A stretch of 64,000 bases of DNA from Dermatemys mawii. Its lineage: Eukaryota; Chordata; Testudines; Dermatemydidae. The notes under the pieces were generated by a model. That model made no database searches. It saw only the letters and a list, made by a program, of their open reading frames with translations, and was not told the DNA's origin. Below, in pieces: positions 1-51,962 of this stretch. The translations under genes and the position numbers were made by a program. Positions within the stretch are counted from its first letter, which is position 1, and each line of letters opens with the position of its first letter. The stretch is from positions 53,996,785 through 54,060,784 of the forward strand of contig ML677326.1 of assembly GCA_007922305.1 (NCBI GenBank), written 5' to 3'.

Positions 1-246
1 AAAATTTCAACAGGAATAACAGACCCAATCAGTGAAAAAGACTCAAAATCGCATAATTAACATGTAGGTGAGTATTCATCTGAATTGAAATTAGCTTTGC
101 ATTTGATGAATATAAACAAGGTAATTCTGAAATAGTTGTCATTCAAACAAGAATGTTAAAAATCCTTTAAGTGTTGAGTTTTCTTTTTTTAACCAAACCT
201 AATTACAAGTGAATAACGTATGCAGACCAGAAGTGAGTGATGAATG

Positions 247-281
<35 letters not shown>

Positions 282-983
282 GTAACCACAAAAGAGACAC
301 TTTTCAATTTAGACTTTGTTTTAAATTAAAATTTACATTTCTCTCTCTAGCACACTAAGTATAAATATTATTTTAATATTTAAAAATAAGTTTAGTGCCC
401 CTAGAACTGCAACATGGTTTACTAGAAATATTATGCAAAGAAATACAACTGTTAGTGCAGTTTAAAATCACAAGTGCATTCCTTTGGTATAGTACTGACA
501 CCTGACACATCACCTCTAACATGTTCACGCTGAGAATTTAATTGTATTGCCTTTTAGGATACAAATGCTTATATTGCTCTGCCAATGTGAGCTGAACCTA
601 GCATCTGTTATGTAATTACTGTAGGGGAGAGTGTCATGGTAAATTGTATGCCAAGGATACGAAATACTGTAATATCTTTGTACTTTTATAGTAATATAAA
701 AAATATCAGCGCATTTTTGTGGAATACCCACTGAGTTTGAGAATATGTTGTAATAAATAATATTTTAGAATAGTTTTAGGTTTTGACTGTTTTTTTAATC
801 ACAAATACAAAGCAAGATTCTTACAAGAGAGTCAGAATGGTTCAACTATTTTCATAGTTGATATAGTGTGTCTTACAAATACAATTGAGTTAACCACTAA
901 CCACGGGTATGTTAACATTTTTCTTCTATGTCCCCCCATGGTATTTGAGATATATTTTTAATAACAGTTTTGTATTCTTTCAG
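1..983 (+). other. End of upstream GLRA3 intron
   Basis: This is AT-rich intronic sequence leading to the acceptor at 983. Apart from a TG dinucleotide run (about 249-279) I see no exon, RNA gene or clear mobile element. Short reading frames on the minus strand have no recognisable product. Confidence 0.7.
249..279. repeat. (TG)n microsatellite
   Basis: About 15 uninterrupted TG units lie in the intron. Such tracts are commonly length-polymorphic. Confidence 0.95.
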
Positions 984-39662
<38,679 letters not shown>

Positions 39663-41679
39663 CAAGATTAAAGGCTTCTAGTACATACTGTCTGAGCCTG
39701 CATGTTCAGCAGGAGGTTTTCCATTACAAGTGTGTGTACAAATGATCACTGGGATAGTTAAAAGTCACAAAGAAAAAAGATCCCATTTGACTTGCTATGC
39801 AAAGTCACTATTGGACAGATGAAGAATGACACCCAATGAAAATATAGCTGTCATTACTAAGTTTCTATTTAGTAAATCAACTTTTCCTTAGTAAATCACA
39901 ACACTATACTACAGCTTTACTGCCAACGTGTTTATACATACTTTTACATTGTGGTATAATTGTACAGTATTCTTTAAAGTTCCTTACAATTTTTTAATTC
40001 AACTGTATTTTTAAGATATTACTAAATGGGTTTAACATGTCGTAGATGACTCCCATAGTAATAGATTATATTCAAATTTCTAACCCTCCTTTAAAGTTTA
40101 CAAATTAGTAATGAATTACTGATCTGAGTTTAAGAGTTCAAGCACATTTTCTTGTTTTAACGACAGTGGGTTTTGTAATGAGCACAGAACACATTTGAAT
40201 TATATTATGGGGTTTGTTTTTAAAGAAAAAAAGCACTCATACAAAGCCCTTCATAAATGGATTATGGCTCCCCTGGAGCTTAAAAAACATGGCCATGTAA
40301 TGCTCAAAGTAGCACCAAATACCGATTGCCCAGTCTGAAATGACCCATTAGTCAAACTTTCTAGTACTGTGCATATCACAATGGGAACAAGGTACTGTTT
40401 TTTAAGAACTGTTGCCCCTAAGTATTTTTAATTATTTACAGTCACCTTTGGATAAACTGAAAGAAAAAATAAAAATCAAAAGGATTAAAAGATGTTTCTC
40501 TCATCAGGTAGCTGTTCAGAAACCGCAGTATTTGGGGAGACGAGCCAGACAATTAAAAATCATATCAAAATAAGTTTCTGTGAAAAGTGACATTAAAAAC
40601 AAAACAAAAAGGAAAAGTCACTTAGAGCATATCTCTGATAAAAGTAACATTTATGAACTTTTTTGATGCTGACTATGGCAACACTAAGCCGTTCTTTGAA
40701 AAATATCAGGATAATCTTTTATTTTTACTGCACTTCTTGGTACAAGATAGGAGAAGAAATTGAAACTGTTGGAGCAAATTTTCCCTACTTAAAATACATA
40801 GACTACATTAGTTGCTTCATTCAAATTATTACACATTAGATTTTATATAGTTTTTTAAAAAAAGCTTCCAGTAAATAATGTGGCCACTTTTTTTTTTTTG
40901 GCTTTTCATTAGAGAAGAGTTCTAAAATATGGAAACCTATGGACAGCTCCAGGCAAGAGCATACCTGATGCTTTGAACTTGTGATGATATCCAATAGTTA
41001 AGAATTTATTTTTGAAAAGTTTCTTTGTTTTGAGCACATTTAAAATTTTTGGTTTGTTACTGCTCAAAGTGCATACACAAAAGCAAAAAGCTGGAGGCAA
41101 ACATCTGCTGTATTACTAGAGGCATCTTGCGTATGAACGAATCATAGCAACATATCTTTATACTGAAGATTAGAATACAACATGGGTTTTGTTTGAGGAT
41201 TAGCTAGGGGGATTTTTAAAAGAATGGGAATCTGGTTGTGCTAAATTGTCTCAGAAAACAATTGCATAACCCTCTTCAATTTTGAATATGGTCTTATTTA
41301 GGTTTTCTCCCTCCCATCCCCCAATAATGCAGAAAAATGATTTAGAACAATTGTTTTGGGATTGATTATATAATTTTCACAAATATATTTATATAGGCTG
41401 TCCAGAGAAACTGCCTCTGTGTGTGTATGTAATATACACCCAAGAGTGAGAAGCTGGCCAAGTGCCTTTTGTCTCCTGCAAAATATTCAACACTATAATC
41501 TCTGGAAAGATTTGTTGGTGCATTCTGCACCCATTGTATTCAGTGTCCCATTTATTTCAAGAGGAGTAGGATTGGGCCCATCATCATGAGGCAGTCATAA
41601 AATCTTATATAATTCTCCATGCTTGTCTTTTGTTCTTTTCTCTTTCCTGTTTAAAACAGTGACCTTCCACTCCAACCCC

Positions 41680-41685
41680 AATAAA
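41680..41685 (+). promoter_or_regulatory. Candidate polyadenylation signal AATAAA
   Basis: This is a canonical hexamer 2.0 kb after the GLRA3 stop, just before a recognisable repeat. Others are at 40468-40473 and 47039-47044. The one at 47039 is followed by TTTCTTTC-rich sequence. Choice among them is a guess. Confidence 0.3.
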
Positions 41686-43189
41686 AGAACTCTGGATGAA
41701 TCAGAGTGTACTGGGCCAGATCCTGAGCTGAAATACATACAGACCCTAGAGCTACACTAGTTTACACCAGCTGAGGATCTCACCCATTCTTTCCGAAGAA
41801 GTCCAGTAGACTGAATATTATGCATACACAAGTTGGTTTTGAACACACTTGAACAGAGCCGAATAATACAATTACAAAGTAAAACATTCAATAGTGGGAG
41901 AATACTAAGATTTAGAGAAGATGTTATCAGATGAATAAAAAAAGAGAGATGAAAAGTTTTGAGAGCAAGATAGAAAATGGAATAAGCGCTAACTGTGGCA
42001 AAACTGTTTGGCAGGACAGAGAAAAACTGAGAAGAGACAGATAAGATCAACTGTTATCCATGAACAACCTCCTCCTACATTGAGTGACTGGAGGAAGGGG
42101 AGGGGAGGAAATCAGTGTAGCATACTATTTCTGAAACTACTGTATGGTAATCACATTAACATCTACTGTATATACATTGTAAATCCATGAACCTTCAGTA
42201 TGATTACTTTTCAGACATCCCTACTGGATTAAAATGATGTATATTTAATATGTGACAGTGTATTACATTGATACTAATGGCAGCCATGTATTGAAGGGAG
42301 TATTTATTGTATTGAAAAGTATTGCTAAATTTATATATTTATAGTTCTGTATGTTATATTTTTAAAAATAGGAGAAATCTGTTATTGGAATATTTCTGTA
42401 ATGTCTTTGCTTTAGTAACGGTACCAAGAACAGAAAGGGACAAATGACAGTGATTTATTTTGTAACTACTAACAATCATCTAGCAAGTTGTGATTTTTTT
42501 TCCCTAGTTAACTATTTGGCATGCAGTCTTGCCCCACTGAAGTCAATGGGGTCAAGATTTCTCCCCCAGAAGACAACTCTACGTTTTTTAGGAGATCCCT
42601 ATGGTAACACTTGCCTATGTAACAGAGGCCTTTTTAATCAGCTAAGAAACATTTATTTCTGCAAAAGGCACTGTTTAAGCTGCAAACTGCTGACTGGCTT
42701 CTTTAAACTATTCATATTCCATTGAATGTAAAAAAAATCATAAAATGACAGAATTGTCAAGCAAGATTTTAAGTTGTCTCATGCCACAAAATACCAGCTA
42801 CCCATTAGTGCCTATGCGAAAAAAAGGTCCAAAAAGCACCAGCAGGCATGCCAACCAACCACTCAAATCCAGGAACACTCTCTCAGAGTCAGGGGCTTAT
42901 CAGCTAGGATGATCGTAGTCTTAAAATTGATTCTTTTTATACGGCTATAAATGTCAAGATAGACTATAGAGAGGGGGTGCCAAAACAGCACAACACATCT
43001 ACCCTACACCCATGTTAGGCAAACTAATGTTGGAAAAAACTTTAAATGTTAAGGAAGAGATTGAGATATTTATGCCACAGGTGTGAGTAGGGGGCAGTAC
43101 AGAGTCAGGGGGAAGAGTAGTGAGAAGGTTCCTGCTGAGTTCTAATAAACTGTTTTCGTATGCACAAAAATTTTCCTGATTTCAAAATT

Positions 43190-43575
43190 ATGTTCTGATT
43201 TGGGACATGAAAAAGTGGAATATTGAAAAATGTTCAAGAATATATCCCCCCCCCACCATCAGTAACATAAATTTAAAAAAATCAATTCAAGTCAGCTGAA
43301 ATATTTTCATGATTTCAAGATTTTTTTTCTATTTTGACCATTTAAAAACTATAATTAGCTGAATTAAAAAAGTAATTTCAAATGGTGAAACTAGAATTTT
43401 TTCTTTCTAAATGTTTAATTGTTTCATTGATATATTTCAAGAAAAAAAAATGGATTTTCTTTCAAGTTGAGAAACTGATCCTTTCCCATGAAAAAAGTTT
43501 CAGCTTTGATGAATTAGCACTTTCAGGCCAAAACAAAAGTTTCACTGAAAAATTCCCCAACCAGCCCTCGTTGTT
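43190..43575. repeat. AT-rich dispersed repeat (GAAAATTTT type)
   Basis: Runs such as GAAATATTTTCATGATTTC, TTTTTTCTATTTTGACC and GTTTCACTGAAAAATTCC end in CCAACCAGCCCTCG. Related stretches lie at 24708-24835 (ending CCAAACAGCTCTA), 34260-34372 (ending TCAGCTAGCTCTAG) and 37725-38070. The shared AGCTCTA-like ends suggest a degenerate DNA-transposon-derived family. No target duplication could be fixed. Confidence 0.4.
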
Positions 43576-46500
43576 ATGCTTCGGGCTAAGTTTCCTCTTG
43601 CCCTACAGATGTTAATCTGCTTCCCACAGTGAAAGGGCCGTAGTGTTAATGTGCCCTCCAGAGTGCCAGGACTACTAACATAAGAGGCCTTTGGTTAATC
43701 ACTCAAGGAGGGCAGGTTTCTTGCCCACATAAAGCTCTGTCTCTTCCACACCACTTGCAAGTCAGCTTGCATACTCCTGCTTTCTGTGGCTGTGCCATGT
43801 AACTTAAAGTTAGAGAACAAAAGTAATGCATTGAGACTAGAGAAATAATTTGGAGCCCAATATGCCAGACTAGTTACACAGGTAGAAAGAAATCCATTCT
43901 CATAGAACTAATGCAGGCATAATGGAAAAGGAAGCTGTGATCATGTAGCATGCTCCTCATGTTCCACGGTGCCACAAGATCTCCTCCATGCACTTAGAGT
44001 GTAATGGGTCATGGAGCAAACTACTGACCTTAAAATAGGTGCTGTGCTTTACCTATTCACCTTTTAAATGACAGAGTCCCATTAAAAAGTAAAAGAGTTT
44101 ATGCTGCTTAGACCCGAGAGGAAGAGAGATAAGGCAGAAGGGCAGCCTATGGCTGCATGGCTCAGAAGTACTAAGCCAAAGGGTGGGGAAGAACACAAAG
44201 CCGTGTAGCAGAATGACCTTGTTCCTTAGGTGGTTGCCCCAAGATGCACAATCTTGGAACCTGCTTTCTTCAGGAGTTTGAAGACTGGAGTTTCCAGACA
44301 TCACCACCTGTTAAAACCCTCCATTCTTGAGAAAAAATTAGAGGAAGCGAAATGATATTGTATCATATCGTTCATATCTCTGAATCATATTGTATTCAAA
44401 CAGGTACAGGCCTCCTCATTTTTTTAAGCCGCTAACTCATAGTTAAGGTGCTAACTGAATCACAAGATGATCTTCAAAATAAATTGCCACTGAGTTGCGG
44501 ACAAGATGTGGAAAAGTAATAATGGACCTCTATGACCTGTGGTAATTTGGAAAAGCCAGATTAGACCTATTTAAGAAAAAAAATTGCTGGAACAATATAG
44601 CACACTCAAGTATTGTATTATAACAGCTATTTTTAAAATATACATAAACCAGACATTTTGCTGTAACTATATTAAATTCATTTTTAAAAAGTGACTGGTA
44701 TAATATAAATTTCAGAAGACTAAAAGTCTTACACAACTGCTGTAGAAAATTAAGTCCAGTCACTTTAGCCTTTCACATTTTATAGTCACTAAATGTTAGT
44801 GCAGTGCTAATTACATACTCAAAATGTATACAAAATTGTGGACTGTTCAAAGCAAGCCAGTTAAAACAAAAATTGCAGTGAAAGTCTCGTATTGCAGGAT
44901 CTGCAATATTGCGGATGATCTGGGGCCTTATTCAGTTAAATTCATTAGTATAGCAGCTTAGAATATGTTTAAATGTCACATCTTGGCACAAATGAACCCT
45001 AAACAAAGGAAACCTCATGTTGGTTTGAAAAGTTATTTCCAATAAGAAAACATTAGTGTTCATTGTTTCCTGATGTTTCTAAGATGGGGGGCAAAAGAAG
45101 AAAATAGAGTCCTTTTTATTTGCAAGTTACCTATTTAAGGGCAGATTTAAACTAACTCATTGCTATCACCATATTGTAGCTTCAGGGAACCTTGATAGCA
45201 GGCACCAGTTTTTCAGATGGGTTGGTGGAAGTCACAAACAACTTTGTTTTTTTCTTTGGTCCTAGATCAGCCAAATATAGTCTCTCTCTGAATTCTCTGA
45301 CACGTTTGCCCTCTCTTAGCTCTCCGCTTCTCTCTTTCATAATTTTTGCAGCACGTTTCTTGTAGGCTGCTTTATGAGAAATCCAACTTAAACCCTAGAT
45401 GCGCTTCTGTTTAAGCAATTCAGATTTGCACTTTAAACTGCAGGAATGAAGAAATGCTTCCACTTTGTACCATGGTAAATTTCTGAGCTAGTGTTTGAGA
45501 ATCTAGATGAAACCAAGATTAAAATTAAAAGAGTAAAACGCATACACAGTTTAGAACAGTGAAAGAAAAAGTCTTCCTTACCCCTAGAAGGATTCAAATG
45601 TATTCTTTCTAGCAATAATTTTGTATTAGATGAAAATTAGTTCATATGATAACCAAGCCCAATTAAACTTGTTGGCTGCAAGAAAGTAATGCACTTAGTA
45701 TTTACATTTAGCACTTATTGGCCCTTTATGTGTAAATTCTGCTCTCATGTAGATTATTGTGGGAGTTAATCTGATCTAACAGAGTAGAATTTGGCCTTAT
45801 ACCTCTAAACTGCTGAACAATCTAATGAATTTACAATACCCCTGTAAATTATTTTTGTCTTCATCTTACTGTACAAGATGCCACCTGATTATTTATAAAG
45901 AGAGAATTATGTCAGACAAGCGTAACATTTTTTAAAAGGCCAAAATGAAAAATATATTTTTTAAAAAAATCAAATTAAACTGCTTGTTAACAAGTGGAGT
46001 TTTCATTTTTCAATAGCTGTAGAAATGGTGCCTTTAGGCAACATGTTACATACAGTAGTTCCTGAAATATCATCAGTTTGGCAGGCTTGTGAAAGCAGGT
46101 TTGATTGCTAAAAGCAGTAGGTGAAATGCTAGAAGAGTGTCAGCTCATTCTGCATTCTTGACATGCTTGAATATTATTGCACTTCTTCACTTTCATCTTT
46201 GTGAAATATGCAAGAGACATTTCTTACATTTGTATTTTTAAATGTATGATAGAATGAAGTTAATAGATAAATGGACTAAAGTAAATATTGACATTCCATA
46301 GATATGTAATTGTGAGATGTATATGAAGAAATTGTGCCATAAGCTTTCAACATAAAATTTTATTATATACAGTAGCTTGTGTGATAGTGATCCAAGCTTT
46401 TTTAAGAGGCTAAATCAATATATATTAATGAGTGTATTAATTATTTGTCTGATTTTTAAACATATCTTCCTGTGAATTCTGTCTAAGACAACAATGGCAG

Positions 46501-47060
46501 ATTTCATTTAGAAGTATTTCTTTTTAGTAAAATTCTATAAAAAAGCGACACGCATGAATTTGATTAAATTCTTTGTATTATAATACCTTGTATTCAGCAC
46601 TACAGCTAACATTCTCTGCAGAGGTGTTAAAACATGTGCAGTTTATGGTATTCATGTAATTGTAGATATTTTGTTTGAAAAAAAAATAAAGGTAACTTTT
46701 TTCAGAATACTGCTCAATGTTTTCAGAAATCAGTTCTGTTTGATCCACACAGCAGATCTCGACTCCAATATTTTGTTCTCCCTGCATGCACAGAATTCCC
46801 CTTTGAGAACAATAGGTTATTTGTGTTTATAAGGAAAACAGAATTCCTAAGTGGGACCCCAGCAAGTGGATCTAAAGACTTGATCCACAGTCCTCAAAGT
46901 CTATGTGCATCTCAAGTGAATAATTTTGCCCAACTACACCAATTTATATTTTTAAAAGAACCATTATATTGGCCTTTGACAGGCTGCAACATTTTTATAC
47001 TTCTGTAATGCAATATTGTTGTGAACAGATATTATAGTAATAAAAGAAACTTTCTTTCTA

Positions 47061-47879
47061 ATGTAAGCAACTTGAAATTTGCTAGTACCAGAACATAGCA
47101 TTCTTCAGACACTAAAAGGACTAAAATGAGTCATTAGTAAATAGGTGAACAATTCTTTTAATGATGTATTGAGGCTGTATTAAAGAAAAAATTTTAGAGT
47201 TAAGCAAATAAAAATATCCCCCAATTAGGAAATTTCTACTGACACAAATTTGAACCAGACATCAATTCATCTATTTATGTCAGCAAAAATAAAAAAGGAT
47301 TTTTTGTGATGATGTGATATAAATCAAATATTTTATCACATCAATATGCATTCTATGCTTCAAGTTCTGTATTTCACAAAATGAAGCAGTTCACCAATTT
47401 GATTTTGTTAGTATAAAAAAAAATCCCATGTAATATCAGATCCTATTACTTGTCCTCATCATTTAAACTTTCTCAGTACTGTAGAGCTACTCCAAATCCC
47501 ATTGAAGTAACTGGGAGTCTCTCACTGACTTCAGTGAGTTTTGGATCAAGCTCACTAACAAGCCAGAAGGGCTGGACTATAATATAAACCTGACCCATTG
47601 TGAAGAGCACCAGGCAACACTGCATCAGTCCTTGTATAAATAACTGTTCATTAGACATTCTGTAGTTCTGGTAAGCATCACATGCTTTTTAAAACAATCC
47701 CTTGAATTACTTATCTTATGTAAGTTAATAGAGTTACACTAGTGTACAACAAGTTACAGTGACATCAAAATGACCTCACCACACATTAAGTGGTTGGGGC
47801 TTTTGTATGGTTAGTCAAAGAAGAGATGTGTCTCTCTGGCACTTAAAGGGGGAAAAGTGACCTGCTACATGAAAGGAGT
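47061..47879. other. Intergenic sequence, no gene seen
   Basis: This is AT-rich sequence with one copy of the dispersed palindromic repeat near 47490-47560 (CCCATTGAAGTAACTGGGAG and CTGACTTCAGTGAGTTTTGG). Nothing else is recognisable. Confidence 0.6.
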
Positions 47880-49897
47880 AAGGTGCAGATGGTGTTCTCT
47901 TTGATCCTTCTGGTCAAGGGTAGAAGCCCAGGCAGAGATAGATGCATTCTGGGAGGTGAATGCCTGACTGTGTGGATGGTGTTGCAGGAGGACATTGGCT
48001 TCCTTGACTACAGAATGCTTTTCCAGGAAGGACTGCTGAGCAAAGATGGATACCACCTACAGAAGAAAGGGAAGAGTATCTTTGGATACAGATTGGCTAA
48101 CCTAGTTAGGGGGGCTTTAAACTAGGTTTGATGGGGGCAGGAGAAAAAAGCCCACTGGGGAATCAAAACTGTGGAGACTGGAGAAGGGACAGACTCTGGG
48201 AGGGACCATAGGCCATTGAGAGAGACAAGAGAAAAAAAAATCAAATCATTAGAAGTATTAGAAGTCTGGAGAATAAGCAGGAAGAACTAGAAATGCAAGT
48301 GAATGATCAGAACTATGACATATTTGGCATCACAGAGACTTGGATTGAATACATGACTGGAATATCAGTATAGAAGGGTACAACTTTCTCAGGGAGGGCA
48401 TACAGGGGGAAGAAGGGAGCTATTGTCTTGTATCAAAGATATATACACTTGGACTGAGGTTGAGATGGAAATAGGAGACAGACTTTTTGAAGGTCTCTTG
48501 GTAAGTATAAAAGGGGTAAAAACAAGGCCACCTAACCAAGTACAAGGCGTAGAGGCTTTTTATAAAAACTACTAACAAAAAAATCCAAAGAATAGGACTT
48601 AGTGATCAGTTTAACTTCTGTGCTGGGAAGGATAATGGAGCAAATAATTAAGTAATCAATTTGCAAACACGTAGAAAATAATAAGGTGGTAAATAACAGT
48701 GGCATGGATTTGTCAACTAATCACATCAAGCCAATCTAAAACTTGAGACAGCTTAACAAGCTTTTAGATATAGGAAAACTATAAATGTAGTATATTTTGA
48801 CTTAGTAAGGCTTTTGATATGGTCTCAAATGACCTTCTAACAAACAAACTAGGGAAATATTGCCCAGATGAATCTTCCATAAGGTGGGTGCATGACTGGT
48901 TGGAAAACTGTTCCCAGAGAGCAATTATCAATAGTTCCCAGTGGAATCCACTGGGATCAGTTCTGGTTCTAGGTCTATTCAATATCTTTACCAATGATTT
49001 AGATAATGGCATAGAAAGTACACTTAAAGTTTGCAGATAATACCAAGCTAGGGTTGCAAATGCTTTGGAGGATAGAATTAAAATTCAAAATGATCTGAAC
49101 AAACTGGAGAAAATGGTCTGAAGTAAACAGTATGAAATTCAATGAAAACAAATGCAAAGTATTCCACTTAGGAAGGATCAATTGTGCACATACAAAATGG
49201 AAAGCGACTGCCTCGCATGGAGTACTGCGGAAAGGGATCTGGGGATTGTAGTGGATCACAAGCTAAATATGATTTAGTGCAACACTGTTACAAAAAATAA
49301 TTATTTTTAAAAAAAAATTCTGGGATGTATTAGCAGAATTATTATAAGCAAGACACAAGAAGTAATTCTTCCATTCTACTCCACGCTGATAAGGCGTCAG
49401 CTGAGAACGTGTCCATTCTCAGTATCACATTTCAGGAAAGATATAGGCAAATTGGAGAAAGTCCAGAGGAGAACAAAAAGGTCTAGAAAATAACCTATGA
49501 AGAATGATTGGAAAAAATGGCTTTGTTTAGTCTGGAGAAGAGAAGACTAAGAGAAGGACATAATAGTTTTCAACTACATAAAAGGTTGTTAAAAGTAGGA
49601 GGGAGAAAGTTGTTCTTCTTAACCTCTGAGGATAGGATAGACATAATGGGCTTAAAATTGCAGCAAGGGAGGTTGAAGTTGGACATTAGGAAAAACATCC
49701 TTCTCAAGGTGGTTAAGCACTGGAATAAATTACCTAGGGAGGTTGTGGAAATTCTATCACTGTCTAACCTGTTTGTTTGTTTTGTTTTAACAACTTCCAA
49801 AAACCTGTCAGAGAGGGTCTAGATAATACTTAGTCCTGCCTTTAGTGCAGGGGAGTGGACTAGACCTCAAGGCCCCTTCCAATTCTATACTTCTAGG
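47880..49897 (+). pseudogene. CR1-family LINE, internally deleted and decayed
   Basis: CR1 is a non-LTR retrotransposon with two ORFs. The end of ORF1 is legible at 47883-48125 and the reverse transcriptase at about 48585-49040. The latter includes VSNDLLTNKLGKYCPDES, SIRWVHDWLENCSQRAIINS and LFNIFTNDLDNGIESTL. The catalytic FADD box follows as FADNTKLG, in another frame. The C-terminal part of ORF2 is at 49508-49790 (FSLEKRRLREG and RKNILLKVVKHWNKLPREVV). The element ends with GACTAGACCTCAAGGCCCC and TTCTATACTTCTAGG, the CR1 3' end. Most of the endonuclease region is missing, and stops and frameshifts are frequent. It cannot be active. Confidence 0.9.
47883..48125 (+). pseudogene. CR1 ORF1 fragment, esterase-like (SGNH) C-terminus
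   Basis: ORF1 proteins of many CR1 elements contain an SGNH-hydrolase-like esterase domain of uncertain role in retrotransposition. This 80-codon fragment ends in FLDYRMLFQEGLLSKDGYHL, then QKKGKSIFGYRLANLVRGAL and a stop. DGYH (48045-48056) corresponds to the DxxH block that carries the catalytic Asp and His in SGNH enzymes. The Gly-Asp-Ser nucleophile block expected upstream is not in the window. The first residues of the frame are chance sequence before the domain. Confidence 0.7.
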
Positions 49898-51780
49898 ACT
49901 AACAGTATAGGAAACTAACCCGTATATCACTCTCCTACGCTTGTTGGTTGTACTGCTTAACTTAATCATATAGTGGATCACAGGGCCTGATTTTCCAGTT
50001 AGTAAACAACATTTTAATCAAACTTTCAGAATTAAATGTGTGGCTTCTCATTTAACACACATTTTTCATTCTCAGTAAACTCTTCACGGTTCTGAGTCTT
50101 TGTCAGTAACTCTGTGGGTGAGCCACAAGATGGCTCTCTCTCATCTATTCATGAGAATTATGCATGCCCATTTTAGTTAAATGAAATAAACTACAGTAAA
50201 AACGGTACACACTCCAAATCCTTCAATAATGAATGTTAGTGAAGTTAGAAAGGATAAAACACTATACATACTATATCACTATTTTCAAAATAGCGAGTTT
50301 TTAAGGTGATGTAAATCTAATAAAAGGAGTTAAAAATCATTGTCAGAACGGAGATATTAATTCTGCTGAAGCCAGACCAATGGACATTATAACGAGTAAA
50401 TGTAAAGTGCTACGTTTGATATATTTAGTTTATAAAATAAATGTATTTGTAAAACCCAAAAGCTTGGAGTAGTTTAAGAACAAATGTATCTAACAAACAA
50501 TCAATGATGAACTAATTGCAATCCTCAATCAGAAAACCAAGAGCAGATTTAAAGAAGTTGCTCAAAACAGTCTTCAAAAATTTCAGTGAATTTAGGGCTT
50601 GATCCAAAACCCAGTGAAGTCACTGGACATCTTTCAGTTGATTTCAGTGGGTCGTGGATCTGGCTCTTAGTGTTGTGGATGTTTGCCTGATTCAGTCATG
50701 AAAGAGAGAAACTAAAATGTTCTCTTTATCTACATAACCGGTACAACATGGGCAGCAGCAGTACCAACTTCCCATGTTGCTTTGTTGATGTACCTCAATT
50801 TTCACCTGAAAGGACTTTGAGAAGTTACTGAAACTGAGGATAAACTCTTTGGCTTCTGTGATTAAATTGCTATGAAGATTGCCAACTCTGGTGGTGGTTT
50901 TTATAACATGGATACTAGTCAACACAGGACATGGAGACCATCTGCACAGCAACTAGTACAGTATCAGTCAATGCATTGTGTAGCATAAGTTATATAACCA
51001 TTGCCACATTTAGGGAGCTGTTCATAACACTCTACCACAGTTCAGTCAAACTCTCAGAGCTTTTCCTTCCCCTCTCCTGCCAGTCTCTTTACACACCTGA
51101 TCTGTTCATTGAAGACTCAAAATGAGTGTTTGACATCACAACCAGTTTCACGATACTGACTGTTGTAGTCAATAACAGTGGTTTGTGTGGTTCTCTGAAC
51201 AAGACAAGGAAGAGGGAGCTGAGTACAAAAGGCAAACAAATATGGAAATCGGCACTGTTGGTAAAGGAAATACAATGAAGATGTATAACAGTTAGACATG
51301 CCTTGGATAAAATAGTTTTTGAATGTCTACTGATGTATGGAAATGTTCCTTTAAAATTAAATAAATGCCTTCACATACTCAAACTTGGTCACAGCTGAAC
51401 AGTCTTATCAACAGTCCATTAATGCTAGAGTTCATGTTAAAAATGCTGGAAGCTATTTTCGTTAAGCCTTTTATTAATGTCAATACACTACGAAGATGGC
51501 GTCTCAGCATTGACTTTTGACCCCTGGGTAGCTGCACCTGCCACTGTGCCGCAATCATTTCTACAGCAGAGCCAGATTTTCAGAGATGGTGCTGCACCTC
51601 TGCTTACCCTCTGAATATCTGTCCTCCTGAATATCTCACACAGTGACAACTCCTCCACTCATCCTGCCATCAAAAGTATATCCTCTGTGCCATTGTCTAT
51701 CAAATCCCTACAGTCCTACTCCACATACCTCATTTATCCGGAGACTGCTTGGCCCTCTCTTTCCAGCTTGGCCCTACCTA
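49898..51780. other. Intergenic sequence, no gene seen
   Basis: This holds a palindromic repeat copy near 50594-50668 (CTTGATCCAAAACCCAGTGA mirrored by TTCAGTGGGTCGTGGATCTG) and otherwise unassigned sequence. Frames at 50692-50952 and 50931-51125 are not recognisable genes. Confidence 0.6.
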
Positions 51781-51962
51781 GGAGAGGAAGGCTGGCCCAG
51801 CGGTTAGGGTGCTGGGCCTTAAGACACCAAGATTCATGCTCAATTCCCGGCTCTGCCATGGTGCCCATCTGTAAAGTGGGGAAAATAGCATTTCCTTACT
51901 TAACTGGGATGTTGTGAGGATAAACACATTCAAGATTATGAGGCATCAAGCTCTAGTATAGT
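51781..51962 (+). mobile_element. MIR-like tRNA-derived SINE
   Basis: The head has GGCCCAGCGGTTAGGGTGCT (A-box region) and a B-box-like region reading GCTCAATTCCCGGCTCTGCC. The following CCATCTGTAAAGTGGGGAAA, ATAGCATTTCCTTACTTAAC and GGGATGTTGTGAGGATAAAC match the CORE/3' region of MIR-type SINEs. Part of the middle is deleted. Confidence 0.8.

Larger units (their letters stand above)
39663..47060 (+). other. Probable GLRA3 3' untranslated region and downstream flank
   Basis: AT-rich sequence follows the stop codon with no further reading frame of note. AATAAA motifs suitable for polyadenylation occur at 40468-40473, 41680-41685 and 47039-47044, among others. Which are used cannot be told from sequence. 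A repeat fragment at 41700-41785 and an AT-rich element at 43190-43575 suggest that the mature UTR may end before one of them. Confidence 0.5.
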
